Assembly (NCBI GenBank): GCA_902812455.1 | Contig: CADDZH010000012.1 | Coordinates: 3,722 to 67,721, forward strand | Source: Chloroflexota bacterium | GTDB lineage: Bacteria; Chloroflexota; Ktedonobacteria; Ktedonobacterales; Ktedonobacteraceae | Length of the DNA: 64,000 bases | Reading direction: 5' to 3' | Shown: one piece after another, positions 8,243 through 17,476 of the stretch | Numbering within the stretch: position 1 is the first letter of the stretch | Layout of the letters: each line of letters starts with the position of its first letter | Notes under the pieces: model-generated | Told to the model about the DNA's origin: nothing | What the model saw: the letters and a program-made list of their open reading frames with translations, nothing else | Databases searched by the model: none | Made by a program: the position numbers and the translations under genes

Positions 8243-9565
8243 ATGTCCTTGTCTAGCTCTTTTTCTTTTCGCAAGGCAATGCTCTTCGCCGGGCCTGTCG
8301 TGGCCTTATTTCTGATGCTGGCGGGCTTGCTTGCTTTTCATCTTTATGGCAGCACATTTGCTGCTTCGTCTCATACCCTGTATGTGGGGCATACACCTGG
8401 TTCGAACACCGGTTGCGCGTCCCCAGGCTATACCTCTGTGCAGGCAGCGGTTGATGCCGCTCACAATGGCGATACCGTCTATCTTTGCGGTACTACTCCT
8501 TATGCTGAGCAGGTGATTATCACCAAAGCCATCACGCTAACGGGCGATCCAGGGGCAACTATCCAGGCGCCAACTCCATTCCCGGACAATGAGTCGCGCT
8601 TGCCGCCGCAGTTCACCAGGGATAACCTGTTCGTCCCGCAGGCAATTGTTGTTGTATGGGGTAAAGGCTCAGATGCCAATATCGCCGGCTTGATCATTAG
8701 CGGGCCGCTACCGGGTAATGGAAGCTGTGCCGAGCAGGAGTTCGGCGTGCTGGTGATCGCGAGTGGCAGAGCTACGCTCAATGGCGATCACGTCATAAAC
8801 ATCCGCGACAGCAACCCGGCTCTCTACGGCTGCCAGTTTGGTGTGGCTATCCAGATTGGTCGTCGATACTGGCCAACTGCGGACTTTAGTAACTTTGTGG
8901 TTGAAAACTTCGTTGGCCAGGCCACGATCACGAAAACCACTGTTACCGGATACCAGAAGAACGGTATTACTGTCGATGGCCCCGGTTCAAAGTCCAAAAT
9001 CACAAGGAGCACGGTTGATGGCGCCGGGCGGAATAATGCTTTGGCGGATATTATTGCTCAAAATGGTATTCAGATTTCACGTGGTGCTGTGGGGATGGTA
9101 GAGAACAACTACGTCGCGGATAACTCCTACACGGGCACCGCTCCTAACGCATCCTCTGGAGGTGTCCTCGTTTTCGGAGGCTGCGGCGATCCACTGAGCA
9201 TAGGCGTAGAGGTGGAAGGAAACGTCCTGTCAAATAACGATGTGGGTATCTACCTCAACAACTATTCGGCTAATTGCAATGCACCGGCGCCACAGAAAAC
9301 CAATGATATGGCTGTCAACAATTCGATCAGTAATGACGCTGTGACCAATATGAGTGCTTTCACTGCATCGGATGGCAGTATGTACACCGGCTACCAGGCT
9401 GGAATCGATGACATCGGCAACAAAGACCTGATCAGTCGTAATACTATCGCCGGGATTGGTTATACGCCTGCTCAGACAACTCCGGGTGGCCCATTCGTGA
9501 TACCCATCGACACAATCTCGTTCCCAACAACTCATCCGAGGGTGCGGGCAAACAGGATCATCTAG
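8243..9565 (+). CDS. Secreted right-handed beta-helix protein
   Basis: About 440 residues with an N-terminal hydrophobic export segment (AMLFAGPVVALFLMLAGLLA). A parallel beta-helix fold follows, recognised from VQAAVDAAHNGDTVYLCGTTPY, VIITKAITLTGD and many later V/I-x-N-N-x-I/V rungs (VENNYVADNSY, VEGNVLSNNDVGIYLNN). Such NosD/pectate-lyase-like proteins bind or cut polysaccharides outside the cell, but no catalytic residues could be assigned, so substrate is unknown. The start is uncertain: ATGs at 8207, 8234 and 8243 and a TTG at 8249 are all in frame, and GGGAGG at 8236-8241 best fits the TTG. A hairpin terminator lies 40 bp after the stop. Confidence 0.72.
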   Translation: MSLSSSFSFRKAMLFAGPVVALFLMLAGLLAFHLYGSTFAASSHTLYVGHTPGSNTGCASPGYTSVQAAVDAAHNGDTVYLCGTTPYAEQVIITKAITLTGDPGATIQAPTPFPDNESRLPPQFTRDNLFVPQAIVVVWGKGSDANIAGLIISGPLPGNGSCAEQEFGVLVIASGRATLNGDHVINIRDSNPALYGCQFGVAIQIGRRYWPTADFSNFVVENFVGQATITKTTVTGYQKNGITVDGPGSKSKITRSTVDGAGRNNALADIIAQNGIQISRGAVGMVENNYVADNSYTGTAPNASSGGVLVFGGCGDPLSIGVEVEGNVLSNNDVGIYLNNYSANCNAPAPQKTNDMAVNNSISNDAVTNMSAFTASDGSMYTGYQAGIDDIGNKDLISRNTIAGIGYTPAQTTPGGPFVIPIDTISFPTTHPRVRANRII

Positions 9566-9605
9566 AGTCGTTTCGGCTGGCAACTGGAAGCTGGTAGTTT
9601 CTTTG

Positions 9606-9634
9606 AAGGAGGCGTCTTACACAGGCGTCTCCTT
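9606..9634. terminator. Hairpin terminator between convergent genes
   Basis: AAGGAGGCGTC pairs with GGCGTCTCCTT (two G-T pairs) around a 7-nt loop, followed by TTTAATTA. It follows the beta-helix gene. Before the IS insertion it would also have served the convergent clbS-like gene. Confidence 0.7.
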
Positions 9635-9759
9635 TAATTACCGGGCCGGCGTGAGAAAGCCCCTATCTTTGAAGCAGGGGATGAGAGCGCCGTGCCTTAT
9701 TGGGGTGGGAAAGGGGCAGAACTGTTGATAATTGCTGTTACAACAACTATACTATCTAC

Positions 9760-10155
9760 ATGGACGGCACATATATTCATGAACAGCATACAGTCCATCA
9801 TATCCTCTACCATATCATCTTCTGTCCGAAGCGGCGGAAGAAAGTGCTGGTGGGAGCAGTGCATGATCGTTTGCAGGAACTTATTCAGCGCGTGGCAGAA
9901 GAAAATGGATGGCAGATTATTGAACTGGCGATCCAGCCCGATCACGTCCATTTGTTCATCCAAACGAACCCCTATACCCTGCCAACGGATATTGTCCGGC
10001 GTATCAAAGGACGCTCGTCTCACCACTTGCGAGACGAGTTTCCCCACTTGCTCAAACTTCCGTCGTTGTGGACTCGTTCTGCATTCTACGCGACGGCTGG
10101 CTTTGTGAGTCAGGACACGATACAGCGCTACATCGAGAGGCAGAGCAAGAGCTAA
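9760..10155 (+). CDS. tnpA: IS200/IS605 Y1 HUH transposase TnpA
   Basis: 131 residues. Single-strand DNA transposase that nicks at element ends through a catalytic tyrosine. The HUH motif is H62-V-H64 (QPDHVHLFIQ) and the tyrosine is Y124 in TIQRYIERQ. The family N-terminus TVHHILYHIIFCPKRRK fixes the frame. An in-frame TTG lies 60 bp upstream, but the family begins near the ATG at 9760. It overlaps tnpB by one base (TAATG), the usual coupled arrangement. It appears intact. Confidence 0.92.
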   Translation: MDGTYIHEQHTVHHILYHIIFCPKRRKKVLVGAVHDRLQELIQRVAEENGWQIIELAIQPDHVHLFIQTNPYTLPTDIVRRIKGRSSHHLRDEFPHLLKLPSLWTRSAFYATAGFVSQDTIQRYIERQSKS

Positions 10156-11378
10156 TGGTGATCTACGAGTACAAGTTGCATGGCAGCAAGGCACAATACG
10201 CCGCGATCGATGAGGCGATACGCATTGTGCAATTCGTGCGCAACAAAGCCTTGCGTCTGTGGATGGATACTCGTGGAACGAACCGCAACGATCAGCAGTG
10301 CTATTGTGCTGTCCTGGCAAAAGAGTTCCCCTTTGTGGCCTCGCTCAATTCCCAGGCACGACAAGCCGCCGCAGATCGCGCATGGCAGGCCATTGCTCGC
10401 TTCTACGACAACTGCAAGACCCACAAACCAGGCAAGAAGGGCTATCCCCGCTTTCAACACGATAACCGCTCTGTGGAATACAAGCAAACGGGTTGGAAGT
10501 TGGAGCCGGATGGCAAGCATCTCACCTTCACGGATGGCTGTGGGATAGGCAGACTTCGGCTCGTCGGCAATAAAGGCCAGCAGATTGAAACATTCCCCAC
10601 GAAGCAAATTAAACGAGTACGGATTGTCAGGCGAGCCGATGGCTACTACGTCCAGTTTGGAGTGAAGTCTGATCGCACGATTGAGCACATCCCTACCGGC
10701 AAACAGGCCGGGATTGATATGGGGCTGAAGGAATTTCTGACGGATAGCGCTGGGAACACCGTAGCCAATCCGCGCCACTTGCAGAAAGCTGAAAAGCGGC
10801 TCAAGCGGTTGCATCGGCAGCTTTCTCGCAAACAGAAGCATTCTCAGAACAGAAAGAAGGCCAGAAAAGCACTGGCAAAGGCGTATCTCAAGGTACAGAG
10901 GCAGCGTGAAGACTTTGCTCGTAAGACGGCAAGCACGCTCATCACCTCTCACGATCTGATTGCCTATGAACACCTTCAGATACGCAACCTCGTGAAAAAC
11001 CGGCATCTGGCAAAGTCAATGAGTGACGCCGCGTGGGGGCGGTTCCTCGCGTGGCTCACCTACTACGGTGTCATGCATAATATTCCGGTGATCGCTGTAG
11101 AGCCAGCCTTCACGAGTCAGGACTGTAGCGCCTGTGGTGCGCGCGTCAAGAAAAGCCTCTCAGTACGGACACACATATGTCCGGGCTGTGGTGTGGTGCT
11201 TGATCGTGACCACAATGCGGCGCTCAACATTCTCGCAAGGGCGTTAGACCGTACCGGTGGGCAATCGGAAATGGGCGAGCAATCGCAAAACGCCTGGGGA
11301 GAGCTGCCCGCTACTCTGCTCTCAGCAGTGGGAACAGAGCAAGGCGGCTCGTGGAACCAGGAACCCCCGTGCCTTTAG
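10155..11378 (+). CDS. tnpB: RNA-guided nuclease TnpB (IS605 OrfB)
   Basis: 407 residues, a typical length. The RuvC catalytic triad is complete: D188 (GIDMGLKEFL), E272 (AYEHLQIRNL) and D352 (LDRDHNAALNIL). The zinc finger inserted before the last Asp is intact (C324, C327, C342, C345). The N-terminal domain has the usual KYRLYP-like opening, here YEYKLHGSKAQ. Known TnpBs use an RNA from the element's right end to cut DNA at a target motif and so retain the element. The ATG overlaps the tnpA stop; an open frame 87 bp upstream is only an extension inside tnpA. Likely active. Confidence 0.93.
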   Translation: MVIYEYKLHGSKAQYAAIDEAIRIVQFVRNKALRLWMDTRGTNRNDQQCYCAVLAKEFPFVASLNSQARQAAADRAWQAIARFYDNCKTHKPGKKGYPRFQHDNRSVEYKQTGWKLEPDGKHLTFTDGCGIGRLRLVGNKGQQIETFPTKQIKRVRIVRRADGYYVQFGVKSDRTIEHIPTGKQAGIDMGLKEFLTDSAGNTVANPRHLQKAEKRLKRLHRQLSRKQKHSQNRKKARKALAKAYLKVQRQREDFARKTASTLITSHDLIAYEHLQIRNLVKNRHLAKSMSDAAWGRFLAWLTYYGVMHNIPVIAVEPAFTSQDCSACGARVKKSLSVRTHICPGCGVVLDRDHNAALNILARALDRTGGQSEMGEQSQNAWGELPATLLSAVGTEQGGSWNQEPPCL

Positions 11379-11393
11379 GCCGGGGAGTGTCAG
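11150..11393 (+). ncRNA. Putative TnpB guide RNA (omega/reRNA)
   Basis: By analogy with ISDra2 and relatives, the 3' part of tnpB plus the right-end hairpin (CCCCCGTGCC-TTTA-GGCCGGGG, ending at 11387) form a scaffold. The sequence just beyond TCAG (11394 onward) would be the guide. The 5' boundary is a guess. Confidence 0.45.
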
Positions 11394-11887
11394 GCTTGCA
11401 TGGTCTGATCTGCCAGCCATGCACGAATCTGCTCCGAGTGTTCGCGGTAATGATTGTAGGAATTGTCGGCGATGAAGGCGAGGATACTTTCGCCTTCTGT
11501 CCAGGGGAAACGCTGCGGATCGTTCAAATCTTCGTCTGAAAGACGTTCTACCAGCGCCAGGAATTGCTCATAGCTTTTGCGCGATTCTGTTTGCACATCC
11601 TCGAGAGAGCGATCCTTATTTTCCTGAAATGTTTCTTCATTCAGCCGGTCGGTGTCTTGCCATGTGTAACCTGCTTCCGGCCAGATAGGCGTTCCGCCGC
11701 GCAGGCCGGTCTCGATTCCATCAAGACAGCGCTTCTCCCATGCTGCGATATGTGCCAGCACATCCTTTACTGACCATCCTCCGGCCAGGCCTGGCTGGCA
11801 TAATTGGGCATCGCTGAGTGGCGCAATTAGCGAATCCAGGTGGTTGCGCTCGCTTGTGATTGCTTCGAGAACCTGAGCCTTTTCCAT
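11390..11887 (-). CDS. ClbS/DfsB-family (DinB-like) four-helix-bundle protein
   Basis: 165 residues with family blocks WSVKDVLAHIAAWEKR near the N-terminus, a Trp-rich middle (PIWPEAGYTWQDTDRLNEE) and HYREHSEQIRAWL at the C-terminus. Relatives include ClbS, which protects against colibactin, and assorted thiol-transferase or hydrolase-like DinB proteins; the specific activity here is unknown. GGAGGG lies 9 nt before the ATG at 11887, so an upstream in-frame extension is not used. Its stop codon (TGA) is provided by the last bases of the adjoining insertion sequence. Without the insertion the protein would end identically at TAA, so it is intact. Confidence 0.8.
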   Translation of the reverse strand: MEKAQVLEAITSERNHLDSLIAPLSDAQLCQPGLAGGWSVKDVLAHIAAWEKRCLDGIETGLRGGTPIWPEAGYTWQDTDRLNEETFQENKDRSLEDVQTESRKSYEQFLALVERLSDEDLNDPQRFPWTEGESILAFIADNSYNHYREHSEQIRAWLADQTMQA

Positions 11888-11941
11888 TGAATTTTTGCCC
11901 TCCGATTTTCTAATGATGATCGAGAAGCTGACCTCATGGAG

Positions 11942-12057
11942 GCCACTACGATTCTGTTGGCGAATAATATTCGGAATGGCATGGCCTTCCAGGGCAACCG
12001 CAAGGGTTGCCCCTACCATACTACGTTCCGGCCCGCGCAGCCGTATCTTGTAGTGGC
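11942..12057. repeat. MITE-like element with GTAGGGGC hairpin body
   Basis: A 116-bp element bounded by GCCACTAC (11942-11949) and GTAGTGGC (12050-12057), perfect inverted repeats. Inside at 11992-12016 is GGGCAACC-GCAAG-GGTTGCCC followed by CCTAC, which on the minus strand begins GTAGGGGC like the other subfamilies. It lies between the clbS-like gene start and the uvrB stop. Confidence 0.65.
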
Positions 12058-12129
12058 AGAGCTTGCCTCTGCCATCGTCCCCATCCCTGCCATAGCCACA
12101 AATCCTGCCCTGGTTCTGGCGCCGATTCG

Positions 12130-14124
12130 CTACTCGATCATGGCGCGGCGGATCTCGATGATCTGATCGCGTAATTCAGCCGCTTTCTCGAACTCGAGCT
12201 GCTTGGCTGCTGCCCTCATCTGCGATTCCAGGTCTTTAATGAGCCGCAGGGCTTCATCCTTTGGTATGCCTGCCAGCGCCACAGCAACAGCTTTCCCGTC
12301 CGCTCCTTCGACAGTTGTCCCGCTCATCTGCTTGATGCGATCGGAGAGCGTCTTGACTTCCTTCTTGATGCCGCGCGGTGTAATCTGGTTGCGCTCGTTA
12401 AAGGCCATCTGAATACTGCGGCGGCGGTTCGTCTCATCGATGGCTTTCTGCATCGACCTGGTGATCGTGTCGGCATACATAATCACGCTGCCCTCAATAT
12501 GTCGCGCGGCGCGGCCGATCACCTGGATGAGCGAGTTCTCTGAACGCAGGTAACCCTCTTTGTCGGCATCGAGGATTGCCACCAGCGATACCTCCGGCAG
12601 ATCAAGCCCTTCGCGCAGCAGGTTAATACCCACGACCACATCATAAACACCCAGGCGCAGGTCGCGCAGGATGTCCACGCGCTCAATCGTGTCGATCTCT
12701 GAGTGCAGGTAATGGACTTTGACATTCAGTTCTTGCATGTAATCTGCCAGGTCTTCGGCCATCTTCTTTGTCAGGGTTGTCACAAGCACACGTTGCCCCT
12801 TTGCCACGCGCTGGCGAATCTCTGCCAGCAAGTCGTCGATTTGCCCCTTGGTTGGCCGCACGCTGATCACGGGATCGAGGACGCCGGTTGGGCGTATTAC
12901 CTGCTCAACGACGGCTTCGCTGTGCTCGTACTCGTATGGGCCTGGCGTTGCAGAGACAAAGAGCGCCTGGTTGATGTGTTTCTCAAATTCGGCAAACGTC
13001 AAAGGCCGGTTATCCAGCGCGGATGGCAGGCGGAAGCCATAATCGACGAGCACCTGCTTGCGCGAGCGGTCGCCGGCGAACATGCCTCGCACCTGCGGCA
13101 GCGCCACGTGTGATTCGTCCACGACGAGCAGGTAATCATCGGGTAAGTAATCCATCAGCGTCCAGGGCTGCTCTCCTTCTGCCCGGCCCGCTAAATGGCG
13201 CGAATAGTTTTCCACGCCGGAGCAGAAACCTGTTTCCCGCAGCATCTCGATATCGAAATTCGTGCGCTGCTTCAAGCGTGCGGCCTCTAGTATCTTACCT
13301 TCCGCTTCTAGCTGTGCGAGACGCTCTTCCAGTTCGGCCTCGATCAGCTCGATTGCGTGGTTCAGCCGTTCCTGAGTTGTGACCCAGTGCTTGGCGGGAT
13401 AGATATCCAGCCGCTGCCGTTGACCCAGCACCTCGCCTGTCAGCGGATCGATCTCGGTCATGCGCTCGATTTCGTCGCCGAAAAACTCGACGCGTACTGC
13501 CACATCCTCATACGCTGGGAAGATTTCCAGCACATCCCCACGCACACGAAAACGCCCGCGAATAAAATTGGAGTCGTTGCGCTCGTACTGGATGCCTGTC
13601 AGGTGTCGCAGTATCTTATCGCGACGGCGCTCTTCGCCCACTTTGAGCGTCAACACCACCTCGCCGTATTCTTCCGGGCTGCCCAGGCCATAGATACAGG
13701 AAACAGAAGCCACAATCAGCACATCCCGGCGCTCAAAAAGGCTGCGCGTTGTCGAGAGTCGCAGCTTCTCGATCTCCTCATTCAGCATGCTCTCTTTTTC
13801 AACATAGGTATCCGTGCGCGGGATATATGCTTCCGGCTGGTAGTAGTCGTAGTAGGAGACAAAATACTCGACCGCATTATTGGGAAAGAACTCTTTATAC
13901 TCGCTGTACAGTTGCGCGGCCAGCGTCTTATTCGGCGCCAGCACCAGCGTGGGCTTCTGCACCTGCTCGATAACTTTCGCTACGGTATATGTCTTCCCGC
14001 TTCCCGTAACGCCTAGCAGCGTCTGCATTTTGTAGCCCTTTTTGATGCCCTCAACTAATTTGGCAATAGCTTCTGGCTGGTCTCCGGTTGGCTGGAATGG
14101 GGCTTCGACTTTGAATTCTGGCAT
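12130..14124 (-). CDS. uvrB: Excinuclease ABC subunit B
   Basis: 664 residues from the chosen start. UvrB is the damage-verifying helicase-like subunit of nucleotide excision repair. Visible are Walker A GVTGSGKT (38-45), the beta-hairpin [20 protein letters not shown], helicase motifs including DESH and QVIGRAARH, and the C-terminal UVR domain ([13 protein letters not shown]) that contacts UvrC. The ATG at 14124 is preceded by AAGGATC, and the protein then begins with the family start [11 protein letters not shown] after ten residues. A 33-bp upstream in-frame extension lies partly inside a MITE-like element. uvrA and uvrC are not nearby. Confidence 0.96.
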   Translation of the reverse strand: MPEFKVEAPFQPTGDQPEAIAKLVEGIKKGYKMQTLLGVTGSGKTYTVAKVIEQVQKPTLVLAPNKTLAAQLYSEYKEFFPNNAVEYFVSYYDYYQPEAYIPRTDTYVEKESMLNEEIEKLRLSTTRSLFERRDVLIVASVSCIYGLGSPEEYGEVVLTLKVGEERRRDKILRHLTGIQYERNDSNFIRGRFRVRGDVLEIFPAYEDVAVRVEFFGDEIERMTEIDPLTGEVLGQRQRLDIYPAKHWVTTQERLNHAIELIEAELEERLAQLEAEGKILEAARLKQRTNFDIEMLRETGFCSGVENYSRHLAGRAEGEQPWTLMDYLPDDYLLVVDESHVALPQVRGMFAGDRSRKQVLVDYGFRLPSALDNRPLTFAEFEKHINQALFVSATPGPYEYEHSEAVVEQVIRPTGVLDPVISVRPTKGQIDDLLAEIRQRVAKGQRVLVTTLTKKMAEDLADYMQELNVKVHYLHSEIDTIERVDILRDLRLGVYDVVVGINLLREGLDLPEVSLVAILDADKEGYLRSENSLIQVIGRAARHIEGSVIMYADTITRSMQKAIDETNRRRSIQMAFNERNQITPRGIKKEVKTLSDRIKQMSGTTVEGADGKAVAVALAGIPKDEALRLIKDLESQMRAAAKQLEFEKAAELRDQIIEIRRAMIE

Positions 14125-14140
14125 GGCATTCGATCCTTGT

Positions 14141-14230
14141 AGTCCGTCAAAGTTCAATTGATAGATGAAAGCCTGGCCCCCACAAGGGAGGCCACGACAT
14201 TTTTCTACTCAATGGAAGGTTGAGGGTACT
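14141..14230. repeat. MITE-like element (CCTTGTGG family) abutting uvrB
   Basis: About 90 bp. The left end AGTCCGTCAAAGTTCAATTG is inverted, imperfectly, at the right end (CAATGGAAGGTTGAGGGTACT). The body at 14165-14200 matches 2124-2159 almost base for base. Its edge is 16 bp from the uvrB start codon, so uvrB must be transcribed from within or beyond it. Confidence 0.75.
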
Positions 14231-14390
14231 TGTGTAATTTGCGTGCTATCAGGTAGAAAATCTTTTCCAATGTACCCGTTTATTATATCACTTTTTCCTG
14301 GGTTTTGTCTCCATAAGAACACCTACGAGCGTGTATATTTTGATAGAAAACTATCGAATTAAAGCAGCTTGGTGATAAAGAGGAAAAAGT

Positions 14391-15041
14391 ATGCAAATCG
14401 GTACACCGCTTGGGCTTGCACTGGCCTCGGGCCTTAATGCCTATTTGCCGTTGCTTTCTTTGGCACTGGCAAACCGTTTCCTTCACCTGTACAAGGTAAA
14501 TCCAAATTTCCCGTTCGTTACCAGTGACTGGTTTATCATCTTACTTGTTATTCTTAGCATTTTGGACTTTGCAGCAGATAAAATCCCGCTTATTGAACAT
14601 GCCTGGAATGCTGTTCATACCGTAATACGCCCCATTGCCGGTATATTCGTGGCAGCGGCCAGTACTAATCAAGTAACGTTACCGATAAATATCAGTGCAA
14701 TCAGCAGTTCCCTTTTCAGAGAGGCAAGCATTATCGTTATTAGTGATATGCGTATTGCGGGGCTTGCACTTCTTATTGTTATAGCGCTGCTGGGTGGTAT
14801 ACTTGCAGCTATAAGCCATGCGGCTAAGAGTACGACAAGAATCATCTCCACATTCACTACGGCAGGCTTCCTTAACGCAATATTGAGCATTGGCGAAGAC
14901 GTGCTTGTCGTGATTGCCGTGCTCCTTTCCCTGTTTGTCCCTCTTATCATGCTTATTCTGATAGTGCTATTCTTGCTTGTCTTTGGCCCTTACCTTTTCC
15001 GTCTATGGAGTGGCCGGTTAAGCAGCCCAAGGTCTCTGTGA
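14391..15041 (+). CDS. DUF4126 integral membrane protein
   Basis: 216 residues with about five membrane helices. The N-terminus IGTPLGLALASGLNAYLPLL and the following DFAADKIPLIEHAWNAVHT are hallmarks of DUF4126 membrane proteins, whose function is unknown. SD AAGAGGAAAAAGT precedes the ATG. The stop codon is immediately followed by the SD of the sedolisin gene (15-bp gap), so the two are probably cotranscribed. The upstream gap (14231-14390) is AT-rich and likely holds the promoter. Confidence 0.8.
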   Translation: MQIGTPLGLALASGLNAYLPLLSLALANRFLHLYKVNPNFPFVTSDWFIILLVILSILDFAADKIPLIEHAWNAVHTVIRPIAGIFVAAASTNQVTLPINISAISSSLFREASIIVISDMRIAGLALLIVIALLGGILAAISHAAKSTTRIISTFTTAGFLNAILSIGEDVLVVIAVLLSLFVPLIMLILIVLFLLVFGPYLFRLWSGRLSSPRSL

Positions 15042-15056
15042 TTGGAGGAGTTCAAG

Positions 15057-16817
15057 TTGCTTCGCCGTGTAAGAAAACCATCTTTGAAAATGCATAGTCA
15101 TGTTTTAGCAGGTGTGCTTGGCCTTGTGCTATTGCTCGCTCCCCTCGCCGGTTGCGGTGGTAGCGCCTCCAACCCATTGCAGCTTGTAAATATCAACCTG
15201 GGCTTACCTCCTGCGGCCCTGAATGCCCCTGTGGTTGGGCCTTTACCAGATAATACGCCGATGCGTGTGGGTATCACGTTCAAGGTCAGCCAGAACGTTA
15301 TCAACCATTTTCAACAGCAGAAGATACAGCCTGGCCATCCCTCGCACCTTGAGAAATTTGCCAATCAGATAGGTATCAGTGACGCAACCTATCAAAAGAT
15401 CAAAGGGTTCTTTAATCTTAGCGGGATCGGCTTAAAGTTGAGCAAATTGCGCACTCACCTCACGGTTACGGCTAAAGCGAAGACATTTGCCAGGCTCTTT
15501 CAGACCCACTTCGTCATTCACCGGCTGCATAACCGCACATTCTTTGCGCCGGCAACTCCGCCTAAACTGCCCAAGTTTATTGCCGATTCTATCGATGTCA
15601 TTACCGGCCTGGATAATTACAGCACGCCTCCGCAGACTGAGCACATCTTCCAGCCTGCAACCTTCAAGCGTTTTCGGTCCGGTACACACGCTGCTCAGGA
15701 CTGCAATGCTCTTGATCAGACGCTGGTACCTACAGATGTGGCGCATGCTTATGGATACGATCAACTGTGGAACCGGGGCTGGCACGGAGAAAACATGACA
15801 GTGAACCTGGTCGAGATTGATGGGTTTTATCCAGACGATATCCAGAATTACTTTAGCTGTATTAACTACCGCGGTAAGCTCAATGTTGTTGATGTTGATG
15901 CCGCTCCAACCCAGGCTGTGGGCGAATCGACGCTGGATATCGAAATGATCGCGGGCCTGGCTCCCTCGGTAAATATCGTTGACTACGAGACAGATGCCAA
16001 TGCCAGCTACGATGTGTGGACCCAGGTCAATGATGAGCTACAGCAGATCATCGATGATAATACCAATAATGCCAGTGCCGGCAGTATCGTCAGTATCAGC
16101 CTCGGTGATGGTGAAGATCAGATGACCACCAATGATCAGGCTGCCATTGAGAGGAGTATTCAGATACTGACGCGGGTAGAGCATATGACCGTCTTTATAG
16201 CGAGTGGGGATTGCGCTGCTTTCAGCGATGGTATATACAATAACCTTGTCGTGAGTTACCCTGCCAGTGAGCCATGGGCTGTATCAGTGGGTGGCACTGT
16301 GTTATCAGTTGACAATAATGGGAATCGGGCAGATGAAGTTGTATGGTCCAACGGGTCAAATACTTTCGCATGTAAGAATCGTTGGGGAAGCGGGGGCGGG
16401 CTTAGCCGGGTATATCCGCGCCCGAGCTGGCAGAACGCAGATGGAACCAATAATCGATACTCAAATGGGCGTCGTCAAATACCGGATGTCTCCGCCGTAG
16501 CCTACGCTCTGGCCGTCTACTTTCAGGGCCAGTGGACTGCCGTTGGCGGTACAAGTGCGGCTGCGCCGATCTGGGCCACCGGCATCTCCCTGGTGAATGA
16601 AGGCCTGATCCACCAGGTTCACAAGTACGCCTATTCACCAAGCATGTTCTACGAAGTTGCCGATCATCCCGGCGGGCAGCAGCCTTTTTATGATGTCACG
16701 CGTGGTAACAACCTGTACTATCCGGCGACTCCAGGCTGGGATTATGCCAGCGGCCTGGGGACGCCCAACCTGGCCAGTTTCTACCAGGCGCTTCTAGCAA
16801 TTGTCAGTCGCCAATGA
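15057..16817 (+). CDS. Sedolisin-type (S53) serine-carboxyl peptidase, lipoprotein
   Basis: About 586 residues. A lipoprotein signal ends in lipobox LAGC (C33). A pro-kumamolisin activation domain (about 65-185) precedes the S53 catalytic domain. Catalytic residues are E290 and D294 (ESTLDIEM), D385 (IASGDCAAF) and S500 in GGTSAAAP. The C-terminal YDVTRGNN...GWDYASGLGTPN matches the calcium site. The enzyme is an acid-active endopeptidase, here probably anchored outside the membrane. The start is TTG at 15057: GGAGGAG lies 6 nt upstream. An open frame begins 15 bp earlier and an ATG 33 bp later; the latter would shorten the charged n-region. Confidence 0.9.
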   Translation: MLRRVRKPSLKMHSHVLAGVLGLVLLLAPLAGCGGSASNPLQLVNINLGLPPAALNAPVVGPLPDNTPMRVGITFKVSQNVINHFQQQKIQPGHPSHLEKFANQIGISDATYQKIKGFFNLSGIGLKLSKLRTHLTVTAKAKTFARLFQTHFVIHRLHNRTFFAPATPPKLPKFIADSIDVITGLDNYSTPPQTEHIFQPATFKRFRSGTHAAQDCNALDQTLVPTDVAHAYGYDQLWNRGWHGENMTVNLVEIDGFYPDDIQNYFSCINYRGKLNVVDVDAAPTQAVGESTLDIEMIAGLAPSVNIVDYETDANASYDVWTQVNDELQQIIDDNTNNASAGSIVSISLGDGEDQMTTNDQAAIERSIQILTRVEHMTVFIASGDCAAFSDGIYNNLVVSYPASEPWAVSVGGTVLSVDNNGNRADEVVWSNGSNTFACKNRWGSGGGLSRVYPRPSWQNADGTNNRYSNGRRQIPDVSAVAYALAVYFQGQWTAVGGTSAAAPIWATGISLVNEGLIHQVHKYAYSPSMFYEVADHPGGQQPFYDVTRGNNLYYPATPGWDYASGLGTPNLASFYQALLAIVSRQ

Positions 16818-16821
16818 AGCC

Positions 16822-17370
16822 TCAAGACTTTTTGGGGTGACGTGCGCGAAAGCGTCGTACCCGCATTAAGTTTGCACAATGCTCATTGCACCAGCGTTGA
16901 TTCTTCTTGCGGCTTTGATCGTAATACACCCAACGGCAGGCGGGATTACTGCACCGCTTGATGCAAGAAGGATCGTGCTGTGCGATGAACGTTGCAAATG
17001 ACGCTGCAGTCTCCCTCAACAGCCAATGCCAATCGTTCCTTACCGGAACCTGTTCTACCCGGTACGCCTCTCCTTTTTTCACGAGCAGAGGTGTCGAGGG
17101 TACTGCAGCGAGATAGCTATTCAGTGCCTCTATATCCTGATTTTGGGGAGCACGGCCTTCAGAAAAAGCTGCTACAATATGCTGCATCAAGGAGCGTAAC
17201 GCTTGTAAGGCGACTATAGCTTCGCCTTCAAGGGGAGTTGCTATCCGCAATCCATCTCGCGCTATGACCTGCTCAATCCAGCCAGGCTGTAACAGGTGAT
17301 CCTGTTCCGGTTCATTCCCTCGGTAACCGCGCCAATTGCTGTTGATGATATCCAACCACAACTCACTCAT
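16822..17370 (-). CDS. CGNR zinc-finger (ABATE-domain) regulator
   Basis: 182 residues. An N-terminal helical ABATE-like domain is followed by the C-terminal zinc-finger block CSNPACRWVYYDQSRKK...RWCNEHCANLMRVRRFRAR. Four cysteines are conserved, but the eponymous CGNR reads CANL here. Such proteins are presumed DNA-binding regulators. It diverges from the MFS exporter gene with 106 bp between starts, so it is a good candidate regulator of that gene (inference). No strong SD is seen at the ATG. It ends 4 bp from the convergent sedolisin stop. Confidence 0.85.
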   Translation of the reverse strand: MSELWLDIINSNWRGYRGNEPEQDHLLQPGWIEQVIARDGLRIATPLEGEAIVALQALRSLMQHIVAAFSEGRAPQNQDIEALNSYLAAVPSTPLLVKKGEAYRVEQVPVRNDWHWLLRETAASFATFIAQHDPSCIKRCSNPACRWVYYDQSRKKNQRWCNEHCANLMRVRRFRARHPKKS

Positions 17371-17394
17371 CTCTTGTAATTCTCTTAAATTCTC

Positions 17395-17423
17395 TTGACC
17401 ATTACATCCTTTTCAGGTATTCT
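17395..17423 (+). promoter_or_regulatory. Candidate sigma-A promoter of the MFS exporter gene
   Basis: TTGACC (17395-17400), a 17-bp spacer, then TATTCT (17418-17423). The position is about 54 bp before the MFS start, in the divergent CGNR/MFS intergenic region. Confidence 0.55.
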
Positions 17424-17476
17424 ATCCTATGTAACGTCAATTTGCAAAATACCCATTACAAGGCACAGGAGGAGAT

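Larger units (their letters stand above)
9642..11393 (+). mobile_element. IS200/IS605-family insertion sequence (tnpA + tnpB)
   Basis: A 1752-bp element with an HUH transposase and TnpB. The left end carries a subterminal hairpin (CCCCT...AGGGG at 9661-9680). The right end carries CCCCCGTGCC-TTTA-GGCCGGGG followed by GTGTCAG. The left flank ends TTAC (9638-9641), a target known for IS608-type elements, and the right end is TCAG. Joining 9641 to 11394 restores TAA as the stop codon of the neighbouring minus-strand gene with no change to its protein, which supports these boundaries. Confidence 0.8.

Noticed and set aside
10152..11006. 284-codon open frame opposite tnpB
   Set aside because: Lies wholly antisense to an intact tnpB; sequence shows no family features.
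11936..12166. 76-codon plus-strand frame before uvrB
   Set aside because: It runs through the MITE-like element at 11942-12057 and into antisense uvrB; no SD.
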